Positions 63,076 through 64,000 of a DNA stretch of 64,000 bases are shown piece after piece. Numbering within the stretch: position 1 is the first letter of the stretch; each line of letters begins with the position of its first letter. Both the position numbers and the translations under genes were made by a program. The DNA lies in contig CAWEPB010000007.1 in assembly GCA_963810815.1 (NCBI GenBank), forward strand, positions 682,001-746,000. The letters run 5' to 3'. Below the pieces are notes generated by a model. That model ran no database searches. It worked only from the letters and a program-made list of their open reading frames with translations, and was not told the origin of the DNA. This DNA is from CAVQWT01 sp963810815. Its GTDB lineage: Bacteria; Pseudomonadota; Gammaproteobacteria; Burkholderiales; Casimicrobiaceae.

Positions 63076-64000
63076 GGATTCTGTGACCCGGCTTGCGATC
63101 GGCGACGAGGCGGCCGGGCAGCGGGTCGACAATTTCCTGGTCCGCATCCTCAAGGGGGTGCCGAAAAGCCACATCTACCGGATCCTGCGCAGCGGCGAGG
63201 TCCGGGTGAACCGGAAGCGGGTCGGTCCGGACGCCCGGCTGGCGGTCGGCGACGAGGTCCGCATCCCCCCGGTCCGGATCGGGGCGCCGGCAGCCGGGGC
63301 GCTGCGACCGGAGGGCGCCGGGCCGGCGGGGGGGCGGGCGGCCGTGTCGGCGGGGCCGGTGCCGCCGGTGCTGTACGAGGACGACGCGCTGATCGCGCTG
63401 GACAAGCCGGCGGGGCTGGCGGTCCACGGCGGCAGTGGCATCGCCTTCGGCGTCATCGAGCGGCTGCGCCACGCGCGGCCGGACGCGAAGTTCCTGGAGC
63501 TCGTCCACCGGCTCGACCGCGACACCTCGGGGGTGCTGCTCGTCGCCAAGAAGCGCACCGCCCTGGTGGCGCTGCACGCGGCGTTGCGCGAGGGTGCCGT
63601 CGACAAGCGCTACCACGTGCTGGTGCGCGGCAAGTGGCGCGACGCCAAGCGGCGGGTCGACCTGGCGCTGGAGACCTACGTCACCGGCGAGGGCGAGCGG
63701 CGGGTGCGTGTCGAGCGCGAAGGCAAGGCGTCGGCGACGGTGTTCCGGCGGATCCGGACCTGGCCGCGCGCCGACCCGCCGGTTGCGCTGCTCGAGGCCG
63801 AGCTCGAGACCGGCCGCACGCACCAGATTCGCGTGCATCTGACGCACCTCGGCTTTCCGCTGGCCGGCGACGACAAGTACGGCGACTTCGCCTGGAACAA
63901 GGCGCTGGCCCGGCAGGGGCTGAAGCGGATGTTCCTGCACGCGCACCGGCTCGCGCTCGCGCATCCGCTGACGGCGGCGCCGCTGGTGTTCGAGTCGCCG
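63059..64000 (+). CDS. rluC: Ribosomal large subunit pseudouridine synthase C (3' end cut)
   Basis: 314 codons visible. An S4-like RNA-binding start (QRVDNFLVRILKGVPKSHIY, RILRSGEVRVNRKRV) is followed by the RluA-family catalytic core: LDKPAGLAVHGGSG, the catalytic Asp in LVHRLDRDTSGVLLVAKK, and ETGRTHQIRVHLTHLG near the visible end. It modifies U955/U2504/U2580 of 23S rRNA in E. coli. It is divergent from rne. The start at 63059 gives the expected family start. Few residues are missing. Confidence 0.94.
   Translation, partial: MNGLSKDSVTRLAIGDEAAGQRVDNFLVRILKGVPKSHIYRILRSGEVRVNRKRVGPDARLAVGDEVRIPPVRIGAPAAGALRPEGAGPAGGRAAVSAGPVPPVLYEDDALIALDKPAGLAVHGGSGIAFGVIERLRHARPDAKFLELVHRLDRDTSGVLLVAKKRTALVALHAALREGAVDKRYHVLVRGKWRDAKRRVDLALETYVTGEGERRVRVEREGKASATVFRRIRTWPRADPPVALLEAELETGRTHQIRVHLTHLGFPLAGDDKYGDFAWNKALARQGLKRMFLHAHRLALAHPLTAAPLVFESP

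Overview
The window is about 64 kb of very GC-rich DNA (my estimate is roughly 70% over most of its length). The gene content points to a betaproteobacterium, probably of the order Burkholderiales: PHA phasins, a protocatechuate 4,5-cleavage cluster, the tyrB-like aminotransferase/uvrB/LMW-PTP neighbourhood, and divergent rne and rluC. The species cannot be told from the sequence alone.

Layout. 0-13 kb: the end of a helix-hairpin-helix (Cdd1-type) gene overlapping lexA, small housekeeping genes, a phasin, a secreted beta-helix protein, a papain-like/alpha-beta hydrolase fusion, tRNA-Leu, a TAXI-type binding protein, an eight-haem TPR cytochrome, and an acyl-CoA ligase. 13-29 kb: a MetE-like protein and a LysR regulator on the minus strand, then a plus-strand catabolic run ligU-ligJ-ligK-ligI-ligA-ligB-ligC followed by a second ligAB pair. 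Together these cleave protocatechuate/gallate-type aromatics at the 4,5 bond and take the product to pyruvate and oxaloacetate. A branched-chain-type ABC importer (livKHMGF) follows and probably imports the aromatic substrate. 29-47.6 kb: a lower-GC accessory block. It begins with an ECF sigma/anti-sigma pair plus a sulfite dehydrogenase (SorA/SorB) and a DsrE protein. It continues with a Crp/Fnr regulator and a set of stress and envelope genes: glycine-zipper protein, CsbD, DUF3309, a beta/gamma-crystallin lipoprotein, a Cys-pair repeat protein, a caleosin, a CoA-disulfide-reductase-like flavoprotein, small Met/His-rich copper-type proteins, a lytic transglycosylase, an AI-2E permease fusion, dodecin, a histone-like Lys-rich protein and a second CsbD. 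The block also holds degraded CsbD, BON and IS3 pieces. It stops at tRNA-Cys and tRNA-Gly. 47.9-64 kb: core genes (aminotransferase, ABC exporter, uvrB, LMW-PTP, flavodoxin-like reductase, rne, rluC), interrupted by two tandem beta-helix paralogues and a peptide-type binding protein.

Most notable observations: a perfect G-quadruplex motif in the lexA leader; a papain/serine-hydrolase fusion; a bacterial caleosin; a probable AUU start codon for ligU; two different ligAB lineages side by side; three paralogous secreted beta-helix proteins; a Gram-positive-type LexA-box sequence inside a candidate uvrB promoter; chimeric CsbD-BON relics; and five otherwise intact genes each carrying exactly one extra G or C. 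The last pattern looks more like consensus error than gene decay. All calls come from reading the sequence. No database search, folding calculation or alignment program was run.
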